Notes: a model not told the origin generated them from the sequence alone. A DNA stretch of 64,000 nt from Silurus meridionalis (GCF_014805685.1 NC_060893.1:12673773-12737772); one strand, 5' to 3'. Shown: positions 48,721 through 61,644, numbered from the stretch's first letter. Numbers and translations: made by a program.

Positions 48721-49834
48721 GAATGGCCTTTTAGAATCCATGTCAATGACTGTTGTTGAGGAATTACTGTAGTTTACCACATTTCACCCTGGTGATAGAC
48801 ATGATATAGACATATGTTTTCACCAATGAGTACACACTCAAGCATCAGTCTCCTTCACACAAATGCTGACTCTTGCTCCAAGAAATCTCTTATATATGAT
48901 AATGTATAAAAATACATCAAAATTTTAAAAGTGAATTAACTTTTGTCATAAAAACAAAGACACTGGTGTGGCATTCTACCAATAATGCACATATTACTGT
49001 CCATTATTAAACAGCGCTCAACTCAGTGAACTCAAGAGACACATACATGACTGGCTTTTTCACTGCACATCTTGTATATTAGTTTAATTATATCTATAAA
49101 TAATTCATAAAATAGCTATTAAATTATATCTTTTAAATGTATATGGGTAATAAGTGGTTAAAACCCTGCAATGCTTCATCCCGAATGATTCACTTATTGC
49201 TCTCATGATTGTTTTGGTTCACCCACAAGGTTGTATTGTGTCTTATTTCTTGTGTAGTCTTTAAAAAGGGTCCCTTCAAATCACTCTTTGGAGTTGGAGA
49301 GTCTCACATCAAAGGGGACTTGGCAGTGACCTCTGAACCAAATGTTAGAGGACCATTCACAGATGTATTTGATGGGAATAGAAAGCAGCAAGTTGAAGGA
49401 AGCAAATAAAAAAAATAAAAATAAAAGTGAAAAGGGCCAAAGTGAAAGAAACTCAATATAAATATATATCTATAAATAAATAAATGCTCTTGATTTTATA
49501 TGTAAATAATGGATGCAATCGGCTCTTTTCAACCCTGTAGATTGTTAGAATTTGTCTGTGTGGTATTTTTTGGAAATTGGGTTTTGGTCTTGGGATTGAC
49601 AACATGATTATGAAACTAATTTGTCTCAGAAAGAAAAAAGGTTTTACTCGTCTCTGTGCAATCAATTATTTCTAATTGTTTTTTGTTTGGAGCTCGTAGA
49701 AACAATCAGCAGAAGCATATGAGTAATGACAATGAACACAACAAACAACATTCAGGAATTTAATAAACTTTTAAGGACTGTTCCAAATCTTTTACTGTTT
49801 ACTGAAGCTGATATAGACAACTGAACACACACTA

Positions 49835-50238
49835 AATGAACAAAAGGTTTGTGGACACCTGAGCAGAAGATTTGTATGTGCTTTTTGAACATCTCATTTC
49901 ACATTTAATCCCTATTTACTGTTATAATAACCTCCACTCTTCAGGGAAGATGCTCTACTAGATTTTAGAGTGTGTTTGTGGAGATTTGTGCTTATTCAGC
50001 CACTACGGTGCTAGTTTGGGTTTGCACTATGGTGCAACCAATGTAAACCATATCTTCTTGCTTCGTGTAAACACATTTGGGTCACATAGTTCAAGTAAAG
50101 GGAAAGTTTTATCCTACCATATTCAAAGACCTATACATTCTATACAGTTGTGTGCCTCCAAATTTGTGGTAACATTTTGGGAAGAAGTACATATGGCTGG
50201 AACAGTCAGATGTCCCAATACTTTTGTCCATATATTTT
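49835..50238 (-). mobile_element. Tc1-type non-autonomous element, both ends present
   Basis: On the minus strand it starts TATGGACAAAAGTATTGGGA and ends AGGTGTCCACAAACCTTTTG, i.e. inverted-repeat-like ends (CCAATACTTTTGTCCATA and ACAAAAGGTTTGTGGACA on the plus strand). It keeps the GGAGGTTATTATAACAG block seen in copies 25735-26145 and 42300-42670. The transposase centre is deleted, giving a MITE of about 400 bp. Confidence 0.72.
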
Positions 50239-50580
50239 TTTAACCTGTATGGAAATTGGAGCTGAGGGTATCAGCTGAAACCTGATATATCTGCTATGAA
50301 CGTCCGCTAGCAACTGAGCCAACACGAGTCTGCGTGTTTGGTGTTAGGTGAGGCGTGTGGGACGTGTTGCTGGTGTGCTTCAAGTTGTGTTCAAATGCAA
50401 GATCTGTGACGTGTCACTCAACACCACACGTTCATAACATCACTGGAGGGATTTCTGTACAATCCAGTATCTGCTTAGTTACTCATAGTAAAATACAAAG
50501 TCATGATATTCATGAGTTCCTGTAATTATCAGGACATGCTATAAAACTCTCTGAAGTTTTTATATTATACACATGAAGTT

Positions 50581-50587
<7 letters not shown>

Positions 50588-50624
<37 letters not shown>
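50588..50624. repeat. (CA)n microsatellite
   Basis: About 18 perfect units. Confidence 0.94.
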
Positions 50625-50625
<1 letters not shown>

Positions 50626-50762
50626 CTCTAAATTCTGATGCCCTTTCTGTCCCTCTGCAGGACAACACCTAAAGATATAAGACATGCTGCTACAGAGTGA
50701 GGCATAGACCTTTCCTTTTTAATACCCAGTCAAATAAATGTCCAGACCCAGACCCAGGCCCA

Positions 50763-50764
<2 letters not shown>

Positions 50765-50810
<46 letters not shown>
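50765..50810. repeat. (CA)n microsatellite
   Basis: About 22 perfect units, 140 bp upstream (in trim44 transcript order, downstream) of the candidate first exon. Confidence 0.94.
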
Positions 50811-50813
<3 letters not shown>

Positions 50814-50955
50814 GGTGAGTCATAACAAACTATAGTGAATCCTGTTAATCCCCTGCAACCTAAATGCCCAGACCCCTGCGCGCGCACACGAGCACATACG
50901 GGCGCGCGCACAGCACTCTGCTCTGTAGCTCTGCAGCTGGCTGTGTGTAAATTAC

Positions 50956-51120
50956 CTCTAGTCCTGTGAGCTCGTCGTGTGACTGAAATAGGTACAGTCG
51001 AAAATCTTGGTTCTTTTCCTCTCTCAGTCGGTTTGTGTGTGTGAGCAGTTAAATGAAGCTAACACTTCCTTAGCATTGCCTGTGTGTATTCTCCTGCTCC
51101 GGCCTCATTTGCTTTCACTT
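50956..51120 (-). other. trim44: candidate non-coding first exon of trim44
   Basis: The ATG exon has its own splice acceptor (AG at 46964-46965), so a 5' non-coding exon should lie upstream, at higher coordinates. The minus strand here ends in CTAGAG/GTAATTT, a usable donor, giving a 4-kb first intron. The stretch is free of obvious repeats and lies next to promoter-like motifs. The transcription start is not determinable by eye, so the left-hand coordinate is the donor and the right-hand one is approximate. Confidence 0.35.
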
Positions 51121-51210
51121 TCCCGCTGAGCTCAATAAAAGCTGCTCCACTTCCGTGTTCTGCTCGTTTTTTTTAAACTTCCTGTTTGTGCCGCGACAGA
51201 CAGAGGGGAC
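51060..51210 (-). promoter_or_regulatory. candidate trim44 promoter: ETS motifs and ISRE-like site
   Basis: On the minus strand there are three GGAAGT cores (complements of 51064-51069, 51149-51154 and 51177-51182), the last two in ACGGAAGTG and CAGGAAGT contexts typical of ETS/GABP sites. GGGAAAGTGAAAGC (complement of 51111-51124) fits the interferon-stimulated response element consensus GAAANNGAAA. There is no clear TATA box. The motifs cluster beside the candidate first exon, which makes a promoter plausible, but this is motif matching only. Confidence 0.35.
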
Positions 51211-51655
51211 AGAAAGCATGAGCGAGAGACATGCTCATACTGCAGAGGGAGTGAGAGAACAAGACAAGCTCTCTTAATCCAGGGAAAGAGAGAGAGAATC
51301 AGTGATGGTTGCAAATACAAAAATGGATTTGCATGCTTGCAAAAAAAAAAAAAAGAGTGGAGCTATTATGCTCTCCCCTTATGAGCTGCTTATTGACTGC
51401 AACAGCATAGTGATGGCTTATATTTTGTTTCAGTTGTTTCTAGTAAACAAATTAAACAAATAAAACTAATGAAAAATGGTTCTGGACCATGCAACCGTAT
51501 ATGCCTGCCTTTTGTAAAATATATATTTATCCTAAGATTTTTCCAGCACATAAAAAAAATAACCTGTTGACCTCTAAAAACACTGTACATTTAGTATTAT
51601 ATACATTTTTAATTTTCAGACAGTTATCATTAATCTTCAGTAACCACAGTTTCAA

Positions 51656-51890
51656 ATCAAATTTTTATTTGTCACATACACATACATACATACAAGGTAC
51701 GACATGCAGTGAAATGATTTTTTACAACGGTCCGGCATGAGGGAATAGAATGGGAGAAAAATAAAACAAAGAAAAAGAAGGCAGATAAATGAAGTATAAA
51801 ACGATATAAAATATAAGAATATATAAAGATATATATGGGAGAAAAAGAAAAAGTTTCATATGTGGGGTGCACCAAGTGGAAACACACCTT
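51656..51890 (+). repeat. interspersed repeat (CAAATTTTTATTTGTCAC type)
   Basis: ATCAAATTTTTATTTGTCAC, ACATACAAGGTACGACATGC and AGTGAAATGATTTTTTACAA form the start of a widespread teleost repeat. The right end is unclear; it fades into AT-rich DNA. Confidence 0.5.
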
Positions 51891-52136
51891 GAAAGGAGCA
51901 CAATTAAGTCACAGGACACCATTTAACCAAACACTAAAACACTCATTTACACCAAAGTGCATGTACTAGCAGGCTTTTGGGGATGTGGAAGGAAACTGTA
52001 GGACCAGGAGGAACACACAGGGACACAGAAAACATGCACTCTGCACAGACAAAAACATAAAGCTGTAAAGTGGCCAGGCTAAATAGTGCACCATAATGCT
52101 GGCATTATAGTCATTAGTCTGTTTTATATATATAAT

Positions 52137-52425
52137 TATATACATAACAAAAAAGTGTGAAACAACTGAAAATATGTCATATTGTAGGTTCTTCAAAGTA
52201 GCCACCTTTTGCTTAGATTACTGCTTTGCACACTCTTGGCATTCTCTTGATGCCTACTTTGAAGAACCCACAATATGACATATTTTCAGTTAAATTTTTG
52301 TTATGTATATAATTCCACATGTTAATTCATAGTTTAGATACCTTCAGTGTGACTACAATTTTCATAGTCATGAAAATAAAGAAAACTCTTTGAATGAGAA
52401 GGTGTGTCCAAACTTTTGGTCTGTA

Positions 52426-52428
<3 letters not shown>
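52137..52428 (+). mobile_element. palindromic Tc1-type MITE, left end truncated
   Basis: Left arm 52137-52202 and right arm 52253-52312 are inverted copies (shared: GAAAATATGTCATATTGT and GGTTCTTCAAAGTAG), with a 50-bp loop (CACCTTTTGCTTAGATTACT...). The right side continues to the element tip GGTGTGTCCAAACTTTTGGT ending CTGTACTG at 52428. This matches a fish Tc1 family with long internal inverted repeats. The transposase is fully deleted and the left tip is missing. Confidence 0.75.
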
Positions 52429-52500
<72 letters not shown>

Positions 52501-52511
52501 TTTGGTCTGTA

Positions 52512-52586
<75 letters not shown>
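52429..52586. repeat. two (TA)n tracts separated by a duplicated transposon tip
   Basis: TA tracts at 52429-52495 and 52515-52586. Between them, 52497-52514 repeats exactly the 18-bp MITE tip AACTTTTGGTCTGTACTG seen at 52411-52428. The unit (tip plus TA tract, 86 bp) is tandemly duplicated. Confidence 0.93.
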
Positions 52587-52590
<4 letters not shown>

Positions 52591-53639
52591 GTATTAGCCT
52601 ATATATTGTACAGTAGAAATTGTTTTAATATTTCCAAACATTTGTCTTTCTGTGTAAAAGAAAGAAGAACATATTTGAAAAAAATGTTTGTACACTGGTA
52701 ACACACACACAAACATACACTGACCAACTAAAAGCAGTTCAACATCTCTTTTTCACTATAAGCTATTGCTGACATTTGCGGTATCATAAAACTGAATCAA
52801 TATACGTTTGTGAGTGAGTGTGTGTGTCATCCCAGAGGAGACGGAGATGAATCATGGACAACAGCTCATGCCATCAGCCTGAGATCAAAGTAGCCTTGAT
52901 GCTTAGCATGCATGTCGCCGATCACAGTTGTGCTTTGAAACCTGCATCCCACGAGAGCAGGACGTGTATAATCAATTTACTGTAGGTTACTGCACTCTTA
53001 TAAATCATCTTCTGGTAATATTCCAACATAGCCAAGTCACTTTTTCCTCAGAAAGTGTGCCATAGATGATCTATATCTTCCATTTCACCAGCCCTCGCAA
53101 ATAATTCTCGATTTCTGGTCTTGCAAGATGGATTCATTAAGAGCTCTCCCTTTCTCCCTCCCACTTAAGTGCTTCCCACATGCCAGTCTTTTCATGTTAC
53201 ACAAAAGCCACCACACTAAGTGCTTGACACCAGAGCTGCTTTTATATAATCACTCTGAACACACACATTGCACTTTAGTATGACTCACATATTCATATTA
53301 AGAGGTATGGCATATGAGAGAAGTGTTGGAACACAACACATCATCCTTAATGCGTTTTTAGACTGGCACAGCTGGAATGACATGACTTTGGTTGGAGGTC
53401 AGCCCACCTCAGGACCTGTCATAGATAAATAAGTGTTTTGACCAGTCATAATGCTGCCAAGGCTGCCTACTGTCTTCTACTCTTTAATAGGATTGCTATA
53501 AAATGTCTGCTGCCCTGCCAGATGAGTTGTCCTCAGGGAGGGTAAACATGGACAGACCCACCTGAAGATATTTGTGCAAGGTGCAGACAGCTACTTGTCT
53601 CAGACTTGATAAATAAGAAGGGGCTAAACATGCTTCCTT

Positions 53640-54070
53640 CAAATTAAAATTTTTGACATGTACTGATTTACCCTTGATGCCACCCTGGTTCCAGGCACAG
53701 GATGATAAATGCTCACAGTTCCAGCATTCCTAGGGGGATTACTGCTGTGGCTGCCATTTTCAATTCTAGGATTCTTAACAGGAGCTGATCTTAGCACACA
53801 GCAACCTGGCTGAATCTGAATATCAAGTGTAATAATGTCTTCTACACTTGAGTTCTCAGTGACACTAGTTTTACACCAATGAATTCTGTGGCCTGTTTTA
53901 GTGTTTAAAAGCTTTTTCTCTTGATATACCCACATTGTGTGCAAGTAAAGTGTATGTGTCCTGAATGGCCTTTTCCTCGGTGGGGGACATATACACATAG
54001 GAGGCAGTTACTGATTTTGGCAGTATCCAAGATGCCCCTAGTTGCCAGGCAATTCAATGACGCTTGCATA
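53640..54070 (-). other. coding-like relic with zinc-ribbon-type motif, unassigned
   Basis: On the minus strand one frame (about 54018-53902) encodes ISNCLLCVYVPHRGKGHSGH followed by IHFTCTQCGYIKRKSF, a CxxC...CxxC pair spaced like a zinc ribbon. It stops, and an adjoining frame carries SVEDIITLDIQIQPG then a Pro/Ser/Asn-rich stretch. This resembles the gag/ORF1-type organisation of a decayed retroelement, but I do not recognise the family. It could also be chance. Confidence 0.3.
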
Positions 54071-54651
54071 AACCTAAAGCCTGTGGTGCTAGAGAGAGGG
54101 CAAATTGTAAAACTCTGAATTTGAATGCCTATCCTTTGAAGGCAAATCTCAAAAAGCTTCAGTGTTTTTAAGAGAACACTGAGGGGATATGAAAGCAGAT
54201 AGTATCCAGTCCTGTGATTTTATGACAAATTATTTTGAAAATCTTGCCATACTATAAAGAAGGAGAGGTAGGAACCAATTTAAAACCCTCAAATCAAGTA
54301 CAGAATGAAATCACTTTTTTTCTGAACGAGAAATTATGTTAAGCAGAAGCCTTTGTTTTAAACCTTGGGTCTACATTTTTTGAACACATAATGAATTCTT
54401 TAGTCCACTCACAAAATGTAGTCATTATCTAATGGAAAGTGTTTTAATCTCCAAATTTTATGATGTTTTCCCACTGCTAGCTCTCACCTTTTATTTGCAT
54501 GCTGTCACACCCATTAATAAAGGGGGGGTTGGTGTGTTATCGAGGGTCCTATTACAATACGGATGTGGCATTACTCTCCCTGACTAATGCTTGTGTAACG
54601 GGTTGCAAAAAAAAAAAGGTTTTGCTTGAATGGTCCATTTCACCATGCTGC

Positions 54652-54675
54652 TTCCGTCCTTCCTTCCTTCCTTCC
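54652..54675. repeat. (CTTC)n microsatellite
   Basis: About five CCTT units. Confidence 0.85.
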
Positions 54676-55084
54676 GAGACATGTACTCTCCTTTCATGGG
54701 CCTCTTTCTGCTGGCCCAAAGGCAGATTATATGGAGTTGATTTGCATGTGTCCAGCACAGTGGATTGTGCTAACCACTTGTATCACCATGTGGAAACCAG
54801 GTGGGAGAACACTGCTCCATACAATCGCATGACACTCCTAGGTGGAAGGGTTTCACTCAGCTCTTTCACAGAGGGATTAACTTCTGCAGTTGTGACGAGT
54901 CACTGAAGTGTAAGAAGGGCTTGAATGTTGGATAGTAGTCTCCAAGCATTGCAGTTCCATCTTTTAAGCTCCCCCTTTCTCTTCCCTCCTCTCTCTGCTG
55001 AGCTACAGTATACAGGCATGTGAGAAACAAGTGTTCTTGCTCCCTTTTTCTTTTTCAGGGATTTATGAATTTTAAAATTGAAAA

Positions 55085-55183
55085 TATATATTTGTAAACT
55101 GTTTATTTCTGTTAAGTTGCTTTGGGACCACATCCATATTTAAAGTGCTGTACATATAAAATTGAATTGAATTAAATTGAATC
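55085..55183 (+). repeat. 3'-tail copy of the 23.0-kb interspersed module
   Basis: GTTAAGTTGCTTTGGGACCA, TTTAAAGTGCTGTACATATA, then AAATTGAATTGAATTAAATT. Same order as the module end, with the usual AATTGAATTG tail. Confidence 0.6.
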
Positions 55184-58100
55184 ATTGATCTCAGCTGAGC
55201 CATGTTTGTGTACATGTGGGCCGACATATGTACTACATCAAAAGAAAGAATGGGAAAAGATGGCTGGGTTTTTTATTTTATTTTATTTCAAAAGCATGTC
55301 AAAGTCATCCTAGTGTTTCTCCCTACTCATACTGTGACTGAATGTAATCTAGCAGTGAAGACAATGAAAGAATTTACAGGAATTTTGGGTCTTAATTACT
55401 AAACCACCTCAAATGAGCAATAACATACATTTCATGCGGATGAAATATGTTCATAAATATGGCATATATTCATGCCATAACACTGATCTGGCCATTAAAT
55501 AGCAACAAAAACAAAGATCATTTGTTTCAACTCAAACTGGTAGGTGTAAGATTACAATTTGTCTTATGTGGAAGACTGGTTTGCAAGACATATTTTTATT
55601 TTCTTATATGCCACAGAAGGCTGAGACCAAATGGTGCAGTATGCCACTGCAGCATAGTTGGCCAATATTAGACAAGTCTTGGCTCTAGTCCTTAAACATA
55701 ATTTAAAAGAGAAGCAAATGGTCCTCTGAGATAAAAGCTCTCACTTCAAATGAAAGAGTTTCAATGTGTAACTGAAGGATGGCCTCACTGAGTATAAAGC
55801 CTGTGGAAAAAATAATATGTAATAATTCTTGGTGAGAAGACTTTCCCAAGACAATTTTTTAAATGCAAAAATGATGCATTTGTTTTCTTTATGTCCACAG
55901 ACATTTGCACGGAGCCAAGAACCAAATAACTATATTAGGCTTCTATTTAAGAGAAAATAAGAAGAAGATAAAGCCTCTCATTATTAATAGCTGCAAACAT
56001 CAAAGCAAGTTGCTTAGTGAATGGGTTGAAAATGCCCTTCAGTGATCCATCAATGATGAGTTCTAAGTCAAGTGCTGAAGCCAAAAAAAGCAGTTTAAAG
56101 AAGTTGATTTTTCTCCAGATTTCTCCACCCTGTCTCAGTCCCGGAGAAGCCAGGCCCAGATAAGGAGGCACAGTTAAAGATAAAGCATTGAGGACTCTGA
56201 CATACCATCGTTTCTGTCATTCCTTCATATAGTTTATAAAATCCTGGCATCCTCAGCTCATTTGGATACTGCTTCCAAATTGCAAACATCAATGTGCATC
56301 CATAGATGTCTTCTTCTGCCACCACTATCCGATTTCTATTTCTGGGAACTCACTTCTTGTTAGTGAAAAAAAAGCCTATTCAACATTCATGCCATATTTT
56401 CATCTTTTCTGTTCAGTTCTTAATCATGATTTGGAGCAATTTGTGTCTTTCAGATACAATACAATGCTCTATTAGAGATTTATAGTGCTGCAAATGTCCT
56501 GCAAGCTGTTTCCACTGAGAGCTGTAAACTATTTGGATTTATTTAAGAGCTGTTTAGTGTGTGGAAGTGAGATGTTTCATTAAATATTGATTTTAAGGCC
56601 CAATGGGGGAATTAGAAAAATAGCTGTTAGTGCACTCTTGAAAAAATGCTGATATTGCAGAAATGACAGGTAGCAGCTTTGTCCAATGTCACATTCATAT
56701 CCATATTCATGCTGTATTTTAGTTTGTTGCTCTTCACTACATAATTCCTCTGAACTGTATCCTTTGTGGAGAAAGAAAATAACATAGGACACTCTACCGA
56801 ACGTAGGCAGCAATCTAGATCACGACCGTTCTGCCGGAACGCTGTGGTTAACTTGACATGAAGGTGCCGGATACTTTCATATCTGTGATTCATCTTTGGC
56901 AGGCAGACCCTGGTTTGCTGCTAAGTACTGCTGTGTTTTATTATAAAGGGTTCAGATACCTTGGGACAGACCCAGATGCTGAGATTTACTGCCAAAGTCG
57001 CCTGTTTAATCTCTGTGTTTGTTGGCTAGGGGAAACAGTTTGACTGTGTGTGCTTTTTGGCAAATTAATAAGGGACATACTTTAATCCTGACACATAGAC
57101 TATACACAGCTGTTTGCATGTTTGCTTCTCCCAGATCTTTCCCCACACCCTGTCATTCAGACAGCATGCTACAAAGAGAGAGAAAGAGACACATACACAT
57201 ACACACAGGAGAAGTGTCGTATAAGTATTTGACAGCTCATTTTTCTGGTCAAGGGGAGAATACTTATTAATCTAAGTTGGTTGAGCCTGCATCAGAGCAG
57301 TTGGGGCAAAAAGGGCATTACATCAGAGTGCAGATTAGAACCAGTCTTGCTTTTGCCTATAACAATAACAGCCTTTCTCTAACATCTTCCAGCCAGAACA
57401 CAGCTATTTTCCACAGCTGTGATGGTCCGATGCCAATGCTGCAGGTCCCCCCCCCACAAATATTTAGTATTCACATTTGGAAATAATGTGTTGGCTGAGA
57501 GAGTTTTATGGAGCAAACAAAATATCAGAAATAAGATTCCAGTATTAAGGAAGGAGTTTAATGATATTAAACTAGAACAAAGATAAAAACAAAAGCCCTA
57601 AAAATATGTATTTGAAACCAAAGCCTCTGGTGGGGCTTTTAAAATGGTTAATTCTTTTTTTTTTTATTTTATATTTTTTATGTCCACTTCAGGCAACAGC
57701 TCATAACTCATGCAAGTAAACCACAACTCCTAAATAAATGTAGTGTTCATGATTAAACTATAAATATCAGGTATTGTACAACAATCACAGAATTCAGCTT
57801 GGAAAAATGGCATTAACTGAGTTGCACGCTATCTCTGTTCTCAGTGTTTTTGCTAACCAGTGTGATAATGTGTCCTCTGCTTTAGACATCATGGTTAAGG
57901 TGTGCTCAATTTCTGCATGGTTAATACCTAACCATAGCCCATATACCCCTGCGGTTGTGTTTTTATTATGTGCATTTAGCATGCTTCCTTGTGCACTGAT
58001 AGCCAACAGCAGCAAGTTTACAGGCTAAAGTTAACTAGCTTTATAACTTCTAGCATTTTTCATAGTTTGTTTTTAAAGGAAAATGACCACTTTTAAAAGA

Positions 58101-59001
58101 AATAAAATGGCAATAAAAAACAAAAAAAACAAAAAAACTTTAAAGCACTTTAAAGGTTTTCATCTCTTTCTGCTCTGCTAACAGTTTCTCAGTGTTGGAA
58201 AGCAGTATGTTTAACTCTGGGCTCATTTTTGGGCTCATCTCCAATGACTAATGAAGTTTTATTTTTAGAGTGTGATAATCTGGCTCTTCCATGTGCGGAG
58301 CAGTGTTGGTATAAGGAGACCTTGCACTTTGCTCAGCTTTTGACATTGCTTGGCTAGTAGTACAAGTTCCCTGGTGTTTGGAGCCAGTGTTTAATAGTAA
58401 TTTTTTGTGCAAATCTGGGCAATAAACAATTCAGTTTTGTGGCCATTATGTGTTGACATGTAATTTAGAATGTGTATGGTGTAAATCAATAAAATAAAAA
58501 CAGGAAACAGTAATTTTGGTATGAGTCTGGTGCACTGCTGTGTTACGAATCAGTTATTTGTTCTGAATATGTGGCAGTGAAGTGTTCGAATTTGGTGCAT
58601 TGATTTTTGTATGAATCTGATGCAATTATCTGGACCAATGGATCCAATCTTAAATTTAGACAGGACACAATGTTTCATAAGCTGATCATTTTTTAAATGA
58701 ATAATGCTACAGAAAATGCTCCACAGGTTATTTTTCATACAAAACCCTCTGCAACTTTTTCATGATTGCATTTATATTGTATAAATGATAAATTATGATA
58801 GAAAGCCAAACATTCCAGTTTTCCAGTTTGAGTGATAGCTTGTTTGCACTGTCTCAACTGTTTCTGTCACAATTTCTAAGGTTTTTAATTGCTTTTTTGT
58901 GTGGTTATTGTTTTCAGGGTTTTTCTTTTGCTTTTTTTTTAACCTGCTGTTGCTGATTAGCTTATTGTTGCAGTGAATACTAATAATTTGTTTGATGGTG
59001 T

Positions 59002-59003
<2 letters not shown>

Positions 59004-59036
<33 letters not shown>
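59004..59036. repeat. (CT)n microsatellite
   Basis: About 16 perfect units. Confidence 0.92.
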
Positions 59037-59039
<3 letters not shown>

Positions 59040-61453
59040 CTTGCTCTACTTTTATGCTAATCATTTGAAGTGAGAATAGATCGGAATGTACACACTCCTA
59101 CACCCCTCACATAGGTATTGTTAAATGGCTAGACATAGTTATTAAGAGTGCAGGTCTTAACCCCTGTTTTCTTTTGCTAGACTTATTCTCATTTCCTATC
59201 TACATGTTTCTCTGTGTTTTTGAAAGTTAGGTTAGCTATTTAATAAAGCTCAAATCTATGTTCTACAGGAGATTATCTCCATAAACAAATCCCTGACTGT
59301 CTTTTTGCTGTTTGAATATTTTGTTGGTTTGCAAGTGTTCGTGTAGTGTTTCTGTCACTGTAATAAAGTCTTTATCTATACTTTTAAATCTCTGCCAGGG
59401 TCTCATGTTCCACAAACCCATACCATCTTTCCAAACCTCAATCTTGTTATTGTTCTCGCATGCACAATAGTCCTTAACAACTCCTGTGAGAATGTAACAT
59501 CATGCCATTCTGACTACAAGAATTAAGTCTATATGATTCATTTTCTATGAATAATCCCAAACTTGCACTCCATTCATTTGTACTGTATTGCTACAGAGCA
59601 TTTTGTTCTATTTTAAACAGAATGTCACCATTTATGTTGTTAACTAACGCTACTTACATGCAGAACACTGGTTCTACAAACACTGAATAACTACCAAGGA
59701 TGGCGAGAATTGCCTGGCCAACTTTTTGTGTGTATTCAAGCTAACAAAATGATAAATGTCATGTATACATAAAAAAAACAAAAAAAACAATGCTGTAACA
59801 CAGCCATTTTCCCTTTTCGACCCTTTGTTAATTCAGGCTCTAAATGATAAGAAATCCAGTTGGTTATCCAGAGAGCGCATAGAACCACAATAATTACATG
59901 TTGAACATTAAATGTGAGTAAGAATGAGACTACTATACTCCCAGCTCTGGGAGGGGCAACTTTTAAGTGTTGGGAATTTCCTGCTTTTTGGTGGGGGCAT
60001 ATTAGAGCCAGACATCCAAGTACAACAGGATCCTGATTCCCTGGCTATGGAGACAAGGTGTTATTTAAAGTACAATGATTAAAACGTTCAATTTGAACAC
60101 ATGTATTGGAAGTTTTAAAGAGCATCTCTGTTCTGAGGTGATGGAAGAGTACAACTAGACAGTGCAGTGTTAATGAGTGTGGCAAGAGTTAACTCTGACT
60201 AACACATACTGTATAGAGTGGGGGATTTTAAGAACCAGGTTTTAACTGGCAACCACCTTCCTTCTTATAAAAGATAAATCATTTTGTTAGTCATATAAGT
60301 AAAATAATTGTTGCACTGTAGACTCTAACTGTCTAAGCATGCTTCTGTTCAAGAAAAAAAGCTTGGTGGATATAAATTTCAGGATCAAATATTAATGAGG
60401 GCCTGGGGCTTGAGAATGTTCGAAACCAAAAGCTCTAATATTTCCATATTGCAAATTCAACACATACAGATATCTGTATGTACATGTTTGGAAGAAAATA
60501 AGAAGAGAAAACGTTTGCATCACATTTTCTATGTTTTTGCAAATACTCACGGTATGACACTTTGACCTTGTTGAGATCTGGCCATGTGTGAGAACTCGGA
60601 CAAGAGCTGGTTGGAAGAGGTTAAACAAAATCTTATTTTTTGCATTAAGGTAGTGTTGCTTTCAAACATTTGTTTGGTATTGTAGATTGTTTTATGGAGG
60701 TTTTGAAGCAAAATATCAATCTGATCCAAAAACAGATTGTTTCTAGAGTGGAGAGGGAGCACTGGAGCATTACAGTTTCCCCTTCCCTCCTACAGACATC
60801 TATCATTTTTGATGTATTCACCTCTCAAGTGAACTCTTGTTCCACTTGAGGAATATCCATATACCACCTCCTACCACTTTGTACTAAGTATTCAGGGCAA
60901 AAACTTGGTGTAGGTGGTAAAAGAACATAGCAGAACAGTGACTCTTTTGTAGAAAAAGAGAACACAATCATTTTTTTTTCAACCTCAGGGCTGTATAATG
61001 GTTAAACATCAGAGGCCACGCTGGTCAGTGGTAGCTTTTGAATTCCATTTAAACAGAAACCTGAAACTGAAAACCAGGGTTTTATTCCAGATAGATTGTC
61101 TGTACCAGCAGCAGATGGCTGAGCTTCTGACATTATTCTATGAGCTATTGCCTATATGAAGGTCAAAAATAAAGGACAAAGCGATTCTTTTATATTGCCG
61201 AGCCTCGAGCACTGAGAGAACATGTGAAAGTGATGTCTATGAATTTAGTGATAGGATTTTGTGCGTGTGAGAGAAGACGGGGGAAGGAGGCACGGCGTGA
61301 AGATCGAATGAGATTGAATTCCGTTCCACAGAGAAAGACACAAAAGGATGAACATCTGACCTGTTTCTGTCCTTCTTACAATGAGTAAGTTCAATATCAA
61401 CTTCAAAAACAATTATACGACTGTGTTTGGTGACAGTGAAGATTAAGCTATAG

Positions 61454-61457
<4 letters not shown>

Positions 61458-61497
<40 letters not shown>
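61458..61497. repeat. (GT)n microsatellite
   Basis: About 20 perfect units. Confidence 0.94.
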
Positions 61498-61500
<3 letters not shown>

Positions 61501-61640
61501 TCGTTGGTGCATGTGTTTGAATGTTCAATTCACTTTAGACGATGACTGTATGTAGGGAAGGCATCATAATAAAAATGGAGATTTAATGAACGTCAAACTT
61601 CTTATTGATTCAGCTGACTGTGTGACTGTATGTGTCTTTG

Positions 61641-61644
61641 TCTG

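Larger units (their letters stand above)
46964..50955 (-). other. trim44: probable trim44 first (5' UTR) intron
   Basis: Inferred from the acceptor ahead of the ATG exon and the candidate donor at 50954-50955. It holds the repeat cluster at 47751-48720, a Tc1-type element and CA tracts; 48.8-49.8 kb holds nothing recognisable. Confidence 0.4.

Noticed and set aside
58190..58500. Possible LTR (TATA-like TATAAGG, later AATAAA)
   Set aside because: No second copy, TG...CA borders or primer-binding site could be found by eye.
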